Position numbers and translations under genes: made by a program. A model generated the notes under the pieces. The model had not been told where the DNA came from and made no database searches. It worked only from the letters and a program-made list of their open reading frames with translations. A DNA stretch of 28,807 nucleotides, taken from positions 2,486 to 31,292 of the forward strand of contig DJKT01000056.1 of assembly GCA_002436205.1 (NCBI GenBank), written 5' to 3'. Shown here in pieces: positions 23,810-28,807 of the stretch. This DNA is from Candidatus Peribacter sp. UBA6535. Its GTDB lineage: Bacteria; Patescibacteriota; Gracilibacteria; Peribacterales; Peribacteraceae. Position 1 is the stretch's first letter, and every line of letters begins with the position of its first letter.

Positions 23810-23820
23810 CGGGATAACTA

Positions 23821-23913
23821 TGGTGCCGACGGTGAGAGTCGAACTCACACATCCATACAGATACACGCTTCTGAAGCGTGTGCGCCTGCCTGCCGGCAGG
23901 CAGGTCTACCATT
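23821..23913 (-). pseudogene. tRNA-Leu(CAG)-like copy lacking its 5' acceptor strand
   Basis: Minus strand: D-loop piece ATGGTAGA, then a 20-bp palindrome, then anticodon arm CACGC-TTCAGAA-GCGTG (anticodon CAG), variable arm, T arm GTGAGTTCGACTCTCAC and acceptor 3' strand CGTCGGC plus ACCA. The expected 5' strand GCCGACG and half the D arm are missing; the CCA of the neighbouring intact tRNA takes their place. The acceptor and variable arm differ from the intact copy, so it came from a different leucine isoacceptor body. Probably non-functional, unless a separate 5' half exists elsewhere. Confidence 0.7.
23885..23904. repeat. 20-bp perfect palindrome in a tRNA D loop
   Basis: CCTGCCTGCCGGCAGGCAGG, fully self-complementary, inserted where the intact tRNA reads directly from GCG into TCTACCATT (plus strand). 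When translated it gives PAGRQA-like residues, a hallmark of a dispersed palindrome I recall from CPR genomes. Confidence 0.75.
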
Positions 23914-23999
23914 TGGTGCCCAGGAGAAGACTCGAACTTCCACGGGATAACTCCCATACGCTTCTGAAGCGCACGCGTCTACCATTCCGCCACCTGGGC
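23914..23999 (-). tRNA. tRNA-Leu (anticodon CAG)
   Basis: 86 nt including an encoded CCA. Acceptor GCCCAGG pairs with CCTGGGC; D arm GCGGAATGGTAGACGC; anticodon arm TGCGC-TTCAGAA-GCGTA with CAG at 34-36; long class II variable arm GGGA-GTTA-TCCC; T arm GGAAG-TTCGAGT-CTTCT. All leucine tRNA features are present. A TATAAT lies just upstream. The only complete tRNA in the window, followed by two broken relatives. Confidence 0.92.
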
Positions 24000-24007
24000 A
24001 CTCCTCA

Positions 24008-24013
24008 ATTATA
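24008..24013 (-). promoter_or_regulatory. -10 element TATAAT of tRNA-Leu
   Basis: Minus-strand TATAAT ends 8 nt before the tRNA 5' end, so transcription starts almost at the mature end. No clear -35. Confidence 0.5.
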
Positions 24014-24070
24014 CCCATTTTTATCAATACCTGTTGTAAAAAATAACAACAGTAATGTTCTATTAGTTGC

Positions 24071-24110
24071 TTGACGATCATGATTAGCACTCTATAATTT
24101 CGACTGCTAA
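24071..24110 (+). promoter_or_regulatory. groES-groEL promoter with CIRCE operator
   Basis: -35 TTGACG (24071-24076), 16-nt spacer, -10 TATAAT (24093-24098). The CIRCE inverted repeat TTAGCACTC-N9-GACTGCTAA spans 24084-24110 with one mismatch to the second arm consensus (GAGTGCTAA), and the -10 fills its spacer. CIRCE is the HrcA repressor site, so heat-shock control by HrcA is expected, with repression by direct occlusion of the -10. Confidence 0.9.
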
Positions 24111-24133
24111 TTTCTTACTTACCTTTCGAAACC

Positions 24134-24457
24134 ATGTCAGATCTCCCAAAACTCTCCGTAAAGCTCGACCCCTCCGCAGGGCATGTTGCTGTTATTCCTG
24201 ATACCAGAGATGAAGTCACTGCCTCTGGAATTATCATTCCTGATACTGCTTCGGATAAGAAATCTTCTATCGGAACTATTTATGCAGTGGGTAGCGGAAA
24301 AGATAAAGATGGCGTTGATGCTTCTTCGTATAAGGTAGGTGATCGTATTGTCTTTGGGCAGTACGCAGGAGAAGAGATAGAACTAAAAGATGAGAGCGGC
24401 GCAACTGTAGAAGTAAAATTCCTCTCTGCTGATTCAATCAGATCCAAGATTTCCTAA
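24134..24457 (+). CDS. groES: Co-chaperonin GroES
   Basis: 107 residues. Seven-subunit lid for GroEL. After a short N-terminal extension (MSDLPKLSVKLDPSAGHV), the GroES barrel is seen in AVIPDTRDEVTASGIIIPDT; the mobile loop is DEVTASGIIIPDTASDKKSS, followed by GTIYAVGSGK, YKVGDRIVFGQYAGEEIEL and VKFLSADSIRSKI. First gene of the CIRCE-controlled operon. Leader of about 28 nt without a recognisable Shine-Dalgarno before the ATG. groEL follows after 32 nt. Confidence 0.95.
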   Translation: MSDLPKLSVKLDPSAGHVAVIPDTRDEVTASGIIIPDTASDKKSSIGTIYAVGSGKDKDGVDASSYKVGDRIVFGQYAGEEIELKDESGATVEVKFLSADSIRSKIS

Positions 24458-24489
24458 TCCCTAACTACTAATCCCTAACCCCTATCCAA
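24458..24489 (+). repeat. groES-groEL spacer with repeated AATCCCTAAC and no Shine-Dalgarno
   Basis: The spacer is C/T/A-rich, with AATCCCTAAC occurring twice (from about 24456 and from about 24470), followed by CCCTATCC. No purine-rich ribosome binding site precedes the groEL ATG. Seen directly; meaning unknown. Confidence 0.45.
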
Positions 24490-26142
24490 ATGGCTAAACA
24501 AATTATTTTCGGAAAAGACGCTCGTGATCAAATCCTCAAGGGTGTCCAGATCCTCACTGATGCTGTGGCATCAACTATGGGACCAAAAGGTCGCAATGTT
24601 CTTATAGAGAAAAGCTACGGCGGACCAACCGTTACAAAAGATGGTGTTACTGTTGCGAAAGAAATTGATCTTGAAGATAGGTTCGAGAACATGGGAGCAC
24701 AACTCGTAAAGGAAGCTGCAACCAAGACAAACGACGCAGCAGGAGATGGAACAACAACTGCAACTGTCCTTGCACATGCGATAATGACAGAGGGCCTAAA
24801 GCACGTAAAAAGTGGTGCCAATGCTATCTCTATCAAGCGTGGTATTGATAAAGCTGTCAGTGCAGTTGTAGATGAGCTAGAGAAAATGAAGAAAGATGTT
24901 GATAGTAAAGAGGAGTACAAGGCTGTCGCAACTATCTCTGCTCAAGATGAAGAGATTGGGGATACGATTGCCGAGGTAATCGACCAAGTAGGAAACGATG
25001 GTGTTGTGACTGTTGATAAAGGACAGACCTTTGGTATCGAAAAGGAATATGTAGAGGGTATGCAGTTTGATAACGGTTACATCAGTCCATACTTCATTAC
25101 AGATACTTCCCGTATGGAAGCGGTGTTTGAAAGTCCTGCTATTTTGATTACGGATAAAAAGATCGGATCTATTCAGGAGATTCTTCCACTCCTCGAGAAA
25201 CTCGCACAGAGTGGAAAGAAGGAGATTGTGATTATCTGTGAAAATATTGAAGGAGAAGCACTGGCTACACTCGTTGTAAACAAGCTCCGCGGAACATTCT
25301 CTGCTCTTGCTATTAAGGCTCCTGCGTTTGGAGATCGTCGTAAGTCTATCCTTTCTGATATTGCCGCTCTTACAGGAGGCCGTGTGATCTCAGAAGAAGT
25401 AGGTCTTAAACTGGAGAATGCAGATGTCGAAGACCTTGGTGCCTGTGACCGGGTTATCTGCACTAAAGATAATACGACTGTTGTAGGAGGAAGCGGAAAC
25501 AAAGAGGACGTTGAGCTTCGTGTAAACCAGATTAAGACAGAGATCGATAGTACCAAGAGTGACTTTGATAAAGAGAAACTGATGGAACGTCTGGCCAAGC
25601 TCACCGGAGGTGTTGCTGTTATTAAAGTAGGCGCAGCTACCGAAGTAGAACAGAAAGAAAAGCAGCACCGTGTAGAAGATGCACTTGCCGCAACTAGGGC
25701 TGCTGCTGAAGAAGGTATTCTCCCAGGTGGAGGTACTGCGCTCGTTCGCTCACTTTCATCTTTGGATGGAATTAAAACTACAAATGATGATGAAGCAGTT
25801 GGAGTGGAGATTGTAAAAGGAGCCCTGGTCGCGCCTCTACGTCACATCGCAAATAACGCCGGAGTCGAGGGTGATGTCGTTATCGATAAAGTATCGAAGA
25901 CAAAGGGTAATGAGGGATACAACGCTTTAACAGATACCTACGAAGATCTTGTTAAGGCAATGATTATTGACCCAAAGAAGGTAACACGCAGTGCTCTTGA
26001 GTACGCAGCGTCAGTTGCTTCGATGTTCCTAACACTCGAAGCTGCAATCACCGAAATCCCGAAAGATCCGGATCCTGCCGAAGCCGCTGCTGCTGCTGCT
26101 GCAATGGGTGGAGGTATGGGAGGAATGGGCGGGATGATGTAG
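24490..26142 (+). CDS. groEL: Chaperonin GroEL
   Basis: 550 residues, full length. ATP-driven folding chamber working with GroES. Hallmarks: MAKQIIFGKDARDQILKGV, ASTMGPKGRNVLIEKSYG, the nucleotide site GDGTTTATVLA, PYFITDT and EDLGACDRVICTKDNTTVV of the apical and intermediate domains, AAAEEGILPGGGTALV, and a C-terminal GGM tail (GGGMGGMGGMM). It is co-transcribed with groES under CIRCE. No Shine-Dalgarno precedes the ATG. Its stop directly abuts the stop of the convergent EamA gene, with no terminator between. Confidence 0.98.
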   Translation: MAKQIIFGKDARDQILKGVQILTDAVASTMGPKGRNVLIEKSYGGPTVTKDGVTVAKEIDLEDRFENMGAQLVKEAATKTNDAAGDGTTTATVLAHAIMTEGLKHVKSGANAISIKRGIDKAVSAVVDELEKMKKDVDSKEEYKAVATISAQDEEIGDTIAEVIDQVGNDGVVTVDKGQTFGIEKEYVEGMQFDNGYISPYFITDTSRMEAVFESPAILITDKKIGSIQEILPLLEKLAQSGKKEIVIICENIEGEALATLVVNKLRGTFSALAIKAPAFGDRRKSILSDIAALTGGRVISEEVGLKLENADVEDLGACDRVICTKDNTTVVGGSGNKEDVELRVNQIKTEIDSTKSDFDKEKLMERLAKLTGGVAVIKVGAATEVEQKEKQHRVEDALAATRAAAEEGILPGGGTALVRSLSSLDGIKTTNDDEAVGVEIVKGALVAPLRHIANNAGVEGDVVIDKVSKTKGNEGYNALTDTYEDLVKAMIIDPKKVTRSALEYAASVASMFLTLEAAITEIPKDPDPAEAAAAAAAMGGGMGGMGGMM

Positions 26143-27096
26143 TTACTTCCTAAGCGGCCCCAGCTCCATCAGTCTGGAAGGCACTACACGCCACTTCGTT
26201 AGTGGTACGTTAATAAAGAGTACTCCAAGTGTAATGAGACCTAGGCTTGCTAAGTGATTTGTCGTGAGGACTTCTCCGAGAATACTGCTCGCCATCACAA
26301 TACCAATCACACGACCCATCGCGGCAATAATACCAGCATCCATCGCTTTGACTTTACGCAGAGCACGGAAGTAGAGAAAGAATGGTACAAGGAAGCTCAG
26401 GAGTGGTAATGCCAGAACTGCCCAGACATTTTGTGGTGTGCTGAGGAACTCCATTCCTGCAGGGTCACGCAGGAGAATGTATCCACCTACGATAATCATA
26501 CTAAAGAACGAGCGCACCATTACGATGGAATCAAGATGACGATGCTTGATGTACTTTTTGTGAACGATAGTCGTGAGAGCCGAGAACATCGAAGAGCCAA
26601 TCATCAAGAATGCTCCTGTACTTAAGCTGAGTGACTCCACATCTTTCCAAAGAAGAACAACCATTCCAATAACAAGGAACACACTTCCCATTGCCATTTG
26701 ATTGCTGAATTTTTCTTTGAGGAAGTACACAGAAAAGAGCACCACAAAGAGTGGCAACGCACTGGTAAGAAGCAGAGACTCTGTCGCTGTTACGTAATTG
26801 AGTCCTTCAAAAAACATGACAGGACCTATTACACCTCCGATGATTGTAGAGAAGATCGTCCCTTTGATATCTTTTTTTGTCATCCCCCATCGCTCCCCTC
26901 TTTCTAAACTGATAATTTCATGCGCCATGAGGACAATCGTCATCACAAGCAGGATCACAAAATAGAGTTGCACGGGAGTCCAGCCTTGTTCGTACAATAC
27001 CTTCGAAAGTATCGGTTTCATGTTTGCAAGCACAACAGCTACGAGCAGTTGCACAAGACGCCAGCGTTGTACGGAGTCATCTCGTTTAGGTGTCAT
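26143..27096 (-). CDS. EamA/DMT-family transporter
   Basis: 317 residues with ten predicted membrane helices in two similar halves (helices from about 14-160 and 165-300), as in drug/metabolite exporters. Marks: GGVIGPVMFFEGLNYVTATESLLLTSALPLFVVLFS (first-half EamA end) and LSFLVPFFLYFRALRKVKAMDAGIIAAMGRVIGIVMASSILGE (second half), with GEVLTTNHLASLGLITLGVLFIN at the end. The substrate cannot be told from sequence; metabolites or nucleotide sugars are usual for the family. The start ATG has a TGC-TATCAT extended -10 just 6 nt upstream. Its 3' end abuts groEL. Confidence 0.85.
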   Translation of the reverse strand: MTPKRDDSVQRWRLVQLLVAVVLANMKPILSKVLYEQGWTPVQLYFVILLVMTIVLMAHEIISLERGERWGMTKKDIKGTIFSTIIGGVIGPVMFFEGLNYVTATESLLLTSALPLFVVLFSVYFLKEKFSNQMAMGSVFLVIGMVVLLWKDVESLSLSTGAFLMIGSSMFSALTTIVHKKYIKHRHLDSIVMVRSFFSMIIVGGYILLRDPAGMEFLSTPQNVWAVLALPLLSFLVPFFLYFRALRKVKAMDAGIIAAMGRVIGIVMASSILGEVLTTNHLASLGLITLGVLFINVPLTKWRVVPSRLMELGPLRK

Positions 27097-27102
27097 ATCT
27101 TT

Positions 27103-27111
27103 ATGATAGCA
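27103..27111 (-). promoter_or_regulatory. Extended -10 promoter TGC-TATCAT, leaderless
   Basis: Minus strand TGC then TATCAT (27103-27108), 6 nt, ATG at 27096. Same TGC-TAT arrangement as the promoter at 5369. No -35 seen; a hairpin ends 2 nt upstream of it. Confidence 0.5.
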
Positions 27112-27113
27112 GA

Positions 27114-27174
27114 AACCCGGCGAACAGTATGTCGTTCACCGGGTTCTTGGTGTCTCTTTCGGGCCCGAAGAGAC
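27114..27174 (-). terminator. Two tandem hairpins after the 38-residue membrane protein gene
   Basis: Hairpin 1: GTCTCTT (27152-27158) with AAGAGAC (27168-27174) around a CGGGCCCG core, only 4 nt after the stop at 27179. Hairpin 2: AACCCGG (27114-27120) with CCGGGTT (27139-27145), plus GAAC/GTTC inside. Neither has a long T-run, so termination efficiency is uncertain. Confidence 0.5.
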
Positions 27175-27178
27175 TTGG

Positions 27179-27295
27179 TCAACTTTTCTTGTTTTCTTCT
27201 TTAAGTTTCTTGGCATCTTTCCAACCACACCACTTAATGATTCCGGTATAGAAGTAGATGGCCAAACCCAGTACTACAGCAGCGGTCGTATTCAT
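27179..27295 (-). CDS. 38-residue single-span membrane protein
   Basis: Short gene with strong support. GGAGG (27304-27308) lies 8 nt before the ATG at 27295. The product starts MNTTAAVVLGLAIYFYTGII, one membrane helix, then a tryptophan pair (KWCGWKD) and a strongly basic helix KKLKEENKKS. Two hairpins follow the stop. It resembles the 64-residue gene at 10652-10846 in design: strong Shine-Dalgarno with CACA just upstream, one helix with Trp/Cys at the membrane border, and a terminal hairpin. No family known. Confidence 0.65.
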   Translation of the reverse strand: MNTTAAVVLGLAIYFYTGIIKWCGWKDAKKLKEENKKS

Positions 27296-27486
27296 TCGAT
27301 TTCCTCCGTGTGTGAACATTGGGGTGATTTGTGCTGACCTGACTACCATCTTGCATATCCTTGCGAATAAATCAAGGCTCTAAGGGGTCACTTTTGGCTT
27401 TGGGTAGCCAAATACAAAGTTGTCTAAATTGATGATTTGGCGGAAATTGATGGGAATTACAGTCGAAGAACTCCTAACCACACCTA
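27296..27486. other. Intergenic region between divergent genes
   Basis: Contains the GGAGG of the 38-residue gene, a perfect hairpin TTTGGCT/AGCCAAA (27393-27399 with 27406-27412), and no confident promoter for the minus-strand small gene. No other gene seen. Confidence 0.4.
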
Positions 27487-27495
27487 TGGTATGAT
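27487..27495 (+). promoter_or_regulatory. Extended -10 promoter TGG-TATGAT, leaderless
   Basis: TGG then TATGAT (27490-27495), 6 nt, ATG at 27502. Same TGG extension as the sortase promoter. No -35 visible. Confidence 0.5.
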
Positions 27496-27501
27496 GCGCA
27501 T

Positions 27502-28122
27502 ATGACAAAATGTTCCCGCTGCCCCTGCCAGCTACTCTACGCAATAATTATTCTACTTCTTGCTCTACAGTTTTTTGAAACGGGACTACATTTCCCTAGT
27601 AGACAAGAGCGCATGATTCACGATTACTATAACGCAGAAACAGCAGTAATGGTAAGCCCCCATGGTATACGCAAGAAGATGGCAAAAGGAGATACTAGCT
27701 TTCTTCTTGTTGATCTTCGCAGCCAACAAGAATACGAGCAAGAACATATTATTGGAGCGGTAAATGTCCCTGCGTACAGTGACCCTAATCACTCTGCATA
27801 CGGTGAAATAGACAGAATGGTAGGAAGCTTCCGTGATTTAGAGGAACGTTATCCCAATAGGCAGCTGATAGCGTACTGTTATAGCATCCCTTGTATGACA
27901 GGACGAAAAATAGGAAAGATACTGGCAGATCATGGTATATACGTGAAGTCTCTTGGCGTTGGCTGGAACGAATGGCGCTACTTCTGGACTATGTGGAACC
28001 ACCAACATGAATGGCAAGATACGAATGTAGAAGATTACGTCATCTCCGGGCCAGAACCTGGTACTCCGAAGATTGATCCAGATTATATTTCTCCGTGCAT
28101 CGAAGGAGCCTTTGATTGCTAG
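27502..28122 (+). CDS. Membrane-anchored rhodanese-like protein
   Basis: 206 residues. An N-terminal CxxCxC cluster (C4, C7, C9) is followed by one membrane helix (about 11-24, LLYAIIILLLALQF), and then a rhodanese domain (about 50-165): FLLVDLRSQQEYEQEHIIGAVNVP with the structural Asp71, and the active-site region LIAYCYSIPCMTGRKIG. Cys126 and Cys131 are both possible nucleophiles; Cys126 to Arg135 is longer than the usual rhodanese loop. The C-terminal ~40 residues are acidic and end with two cysteines (SPCIEGAFDC). Rhodaneses move sulfane sulfur or reduce thiol-linked species. One base separates it from the downstream metal-type permease gene, so joint function in metal or sulfur handling is inferred. 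Confidence 0.8.
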   Translation: MTKCSRCPCQLLYAIIILLLALQFFETGLHFPSRQERMIHDYYNAETAVMVSPHGIRKKMAKGDTSFLLVDLRSQQEYEQEHIIGAVNVPAYSDPNHSAYGEIDRMVGSFRDLEERYPNRQLIAYCYSIPCMTGRKIGKILADHGIYVKSLGVGWNEWRYFWTMWNHQHEWQDTNVEDYVISGPEPGTPKIDPDYISPCIEGAFDC

Positions 28123-28123
28123 C

Positions 28124-28807
28124 ATGGATCACAGTCACCACAACAACAGTAAAGGATCCTGCTGCCCAAGCTCAAAACAAAAGATGGACTGGCTCCTTAT
28201 GATTACTGCAGCAATTATCGTCGTTGCGTATGTACTGCACTTGCTCAATCTTCAACTTATCCCTAGCACTCTCTATACATTTAATAAGAGCGTTGTGTTG
28301 TTGATTAATAAAATGTGGTGGGGAATGCTGCTGGGAATCTTCTTCGTTGGATTTATGGACCGTATTCCAAGGGAATTGATTACTTCAGCCCTTGGTAAAG
28401 GTGGAACATTCAACGGGCTTCTGCGTGCCTGTGGTGCAGGAGTAATGCTGGATCTCTGTAGCCATGGAATATTACTTGTCGGAATGAAATTGTATGAACG
28501 TGGTGCAAGCCTTGGTCAGGTGATGGCATTCCTCATTGCAAGTCCATGGAACTCCATCTCTCTAACCCTTATTCTCTGGGCGCTTATTGGACTCAAATGG
28601 ACTATCGCCTTCCTGCTTCTCTCCATTGTCATCGCACTGATTTCTGGGACGATCTTCGATCGATTGGTAAAGAAGGGCGTACTACCTGGCAACCCCAACA
28701 AAGCAGACATTCCTGAAGGATTTAAGTTTTGGCCTGCACTTAGGCAAGCTGCAAAAAATGGTCACTACACTCCAATGTCTTTTTTCAGTACGCTGAAAGA
28801 TGGACTG
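28124..28807 (+). CDS. Permease, SO_0444/ArsP-like efflux family (3' end outside window)
   Basis: 228 residues visible, open to the window edge. The N-terminus is rich in His and Cys (MDHSHHNNSKGSCCP), like a metal-binding tail. Several membrane helices follow (LLMITAAIIVVAYVLHLL; GMLLGIFFVGFMD; GILLVGMKLY). The core motif CGAGVMLDLCSHGILL with ERGASLGQVMAFLIASPWNS matches the permease family PF03773, whose members include arsenic (ArsP) and Cu/Zn (SO_0444-type) exporters. Starts 2 nt after the rhodanese stop, so the two form an operon. The metal cannot be named from sequence alone. Confidence 0.75.
   Translation, partial: MDHSHHNNSKGSCCPSSKQKMDWLLMITAAIIVVAYVLHLLNLQLIPSTLYTFNKSVVLLINKMWWGMLLGIFFVGFMDRIPRELITSALGKGGTFNGLLRACGAGVMLDLCSHGILLVGMKLYERGASLGQVMAFLIASPWNSISLTLILWALIGLKWTIAFLLLSIVIALISGTIFDRLVKKGVLPGNPNKADIPEGFKFWPALRQAAKNGHYTPMSFFSTLKDGL

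Larger units (their letters stand above)
23711..23819 (-). pseudogene. tRNA-Leu 3'-half fragment with two palindromic inserts
   Basis: Read on the minus strand, the segments AGTTATCCCG, TGGAAGTTCGAGTCTTC and CTCCTGGGCACCA match the 3' half of the intact tRNA-Leu at 23914-23999 (variable arm, T arm, acceptor and CCA). A 34-nt insert separates variable arm from T arm, and a 36-nt insert separates T arm from acceptor. The 5' half (acceptor, D arm, anticodon) is absent. It cannot form a normal tRNA as it stands. Confidence 0.7.

Noticed and set aside
23821..23913. Functional split or permuted tRNA
   Set aside because: The missing 5' strand GCCGACG was not found nearby; decay or recombination is simpler. 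Mentioned as a possibility only.
23711..23999. CRISPR array
   Set aside because: Repeats are irregular, differ in sequence and interrupt tRNA copies; no evenly spaced direct repeats and no cas genes.
23407..24090. Several 60-85-codon ORFs on both strands
   Set aside because: They run through the RNA gene, tRNA sequences and palindromic repeats and read as translated repeats (PAGRQA, TRTSTG).
25173..25604. Minus-strand ORF opposite groEL
   Set aside because: Mirror of a highly conserved gene; Ser/Arg-rich nonsense.

Overview
The window looks like a chromosome segment from a Patescibacteria/CPR bacterium, possibly of the Peregrinibacteria/Peribacteria type. This is inferred from content, not from a marker-gene search. 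The signs are several long secreted tail-fibre-like or PKD-type surface proteins, a reduced MurE-like ligase, a free-standing riboflavin kinase domain, a sortase, and short palindromic repeats scattered through intergenic DNA and tRNA-like sequences. TGA is used as an ordinary stop, so the UGA=Gly code of Gracilibacteria/Absconditabacteria does not apply.

Layout. 1-3365: the 3' end of a secreted fibre-like protein, then a damaged accessory patch with a 5'-truncated AlbA_2/Schlafen-like gene, a ClpP/SppA-like serine protease gene broken by a 5-bp tandem duplication, and a small membrane protein. 3515-7818 (minus): three secreted surface proteins, two sharing a C-terminal domain. 7938-10602 (plus): an overlapping trio of SLH protein, riboflavin kinase and MurE-like ligase. 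10652-10846: a small membrane protein with a strong Shine-Dalgarno. 10999-14652: rnhB, facing a minus-strand operon of sortase, GT-C-like membrane protein and lgt. 14737-15759: tsaD. 15756-19948 (minus): a cell-surface operon of duplicated-domain protein, LppX-like lipoprotein, PKD protein and a 30-residue peptide. 20424-22998 (minus): a small lipoprotein and an O-antigen ligase-like protein with TPRs. 23016-24013 (minus): a probable large structured RNA of about 640 nt and a tRNA-Leu(CAG), with two broken tRNA-Leu copies carrying palindromic inserts. 24071-26142: CIRCE-controlled groES-groEL. 26143-28807: an EamA transporter, a 38-residue membrane protein, a rhodanese and a permease cut by the window edge.

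How the genes fit together. Most of the window builds or modifies the envelope: Lgt lipidates the lipoproteins, the sortase may anchor surface proteins, the GT-C and O-antigen ligase-like proteins handle glycans, and the MurE-like enzyme belongs to peptidoglycan precursor synthesis. TsaD, RNase HII and GroES/GroEL are housekeeping genes.

Two observations stand out. First, 23016-23655 has a promoter, a strong intrinsic terminator, pairing termini and several long internal helices, but no known RNA consensus that I can recognise. Second, many first-of-operon genes have a -10 hexamer only 6-10 nt from the start codon, often as an extended -10 TGn motif. This suggests that leaderless transcripts are common here, while strong Shine-Dalgarno sequences sit in front of two tiny membrane proteins.
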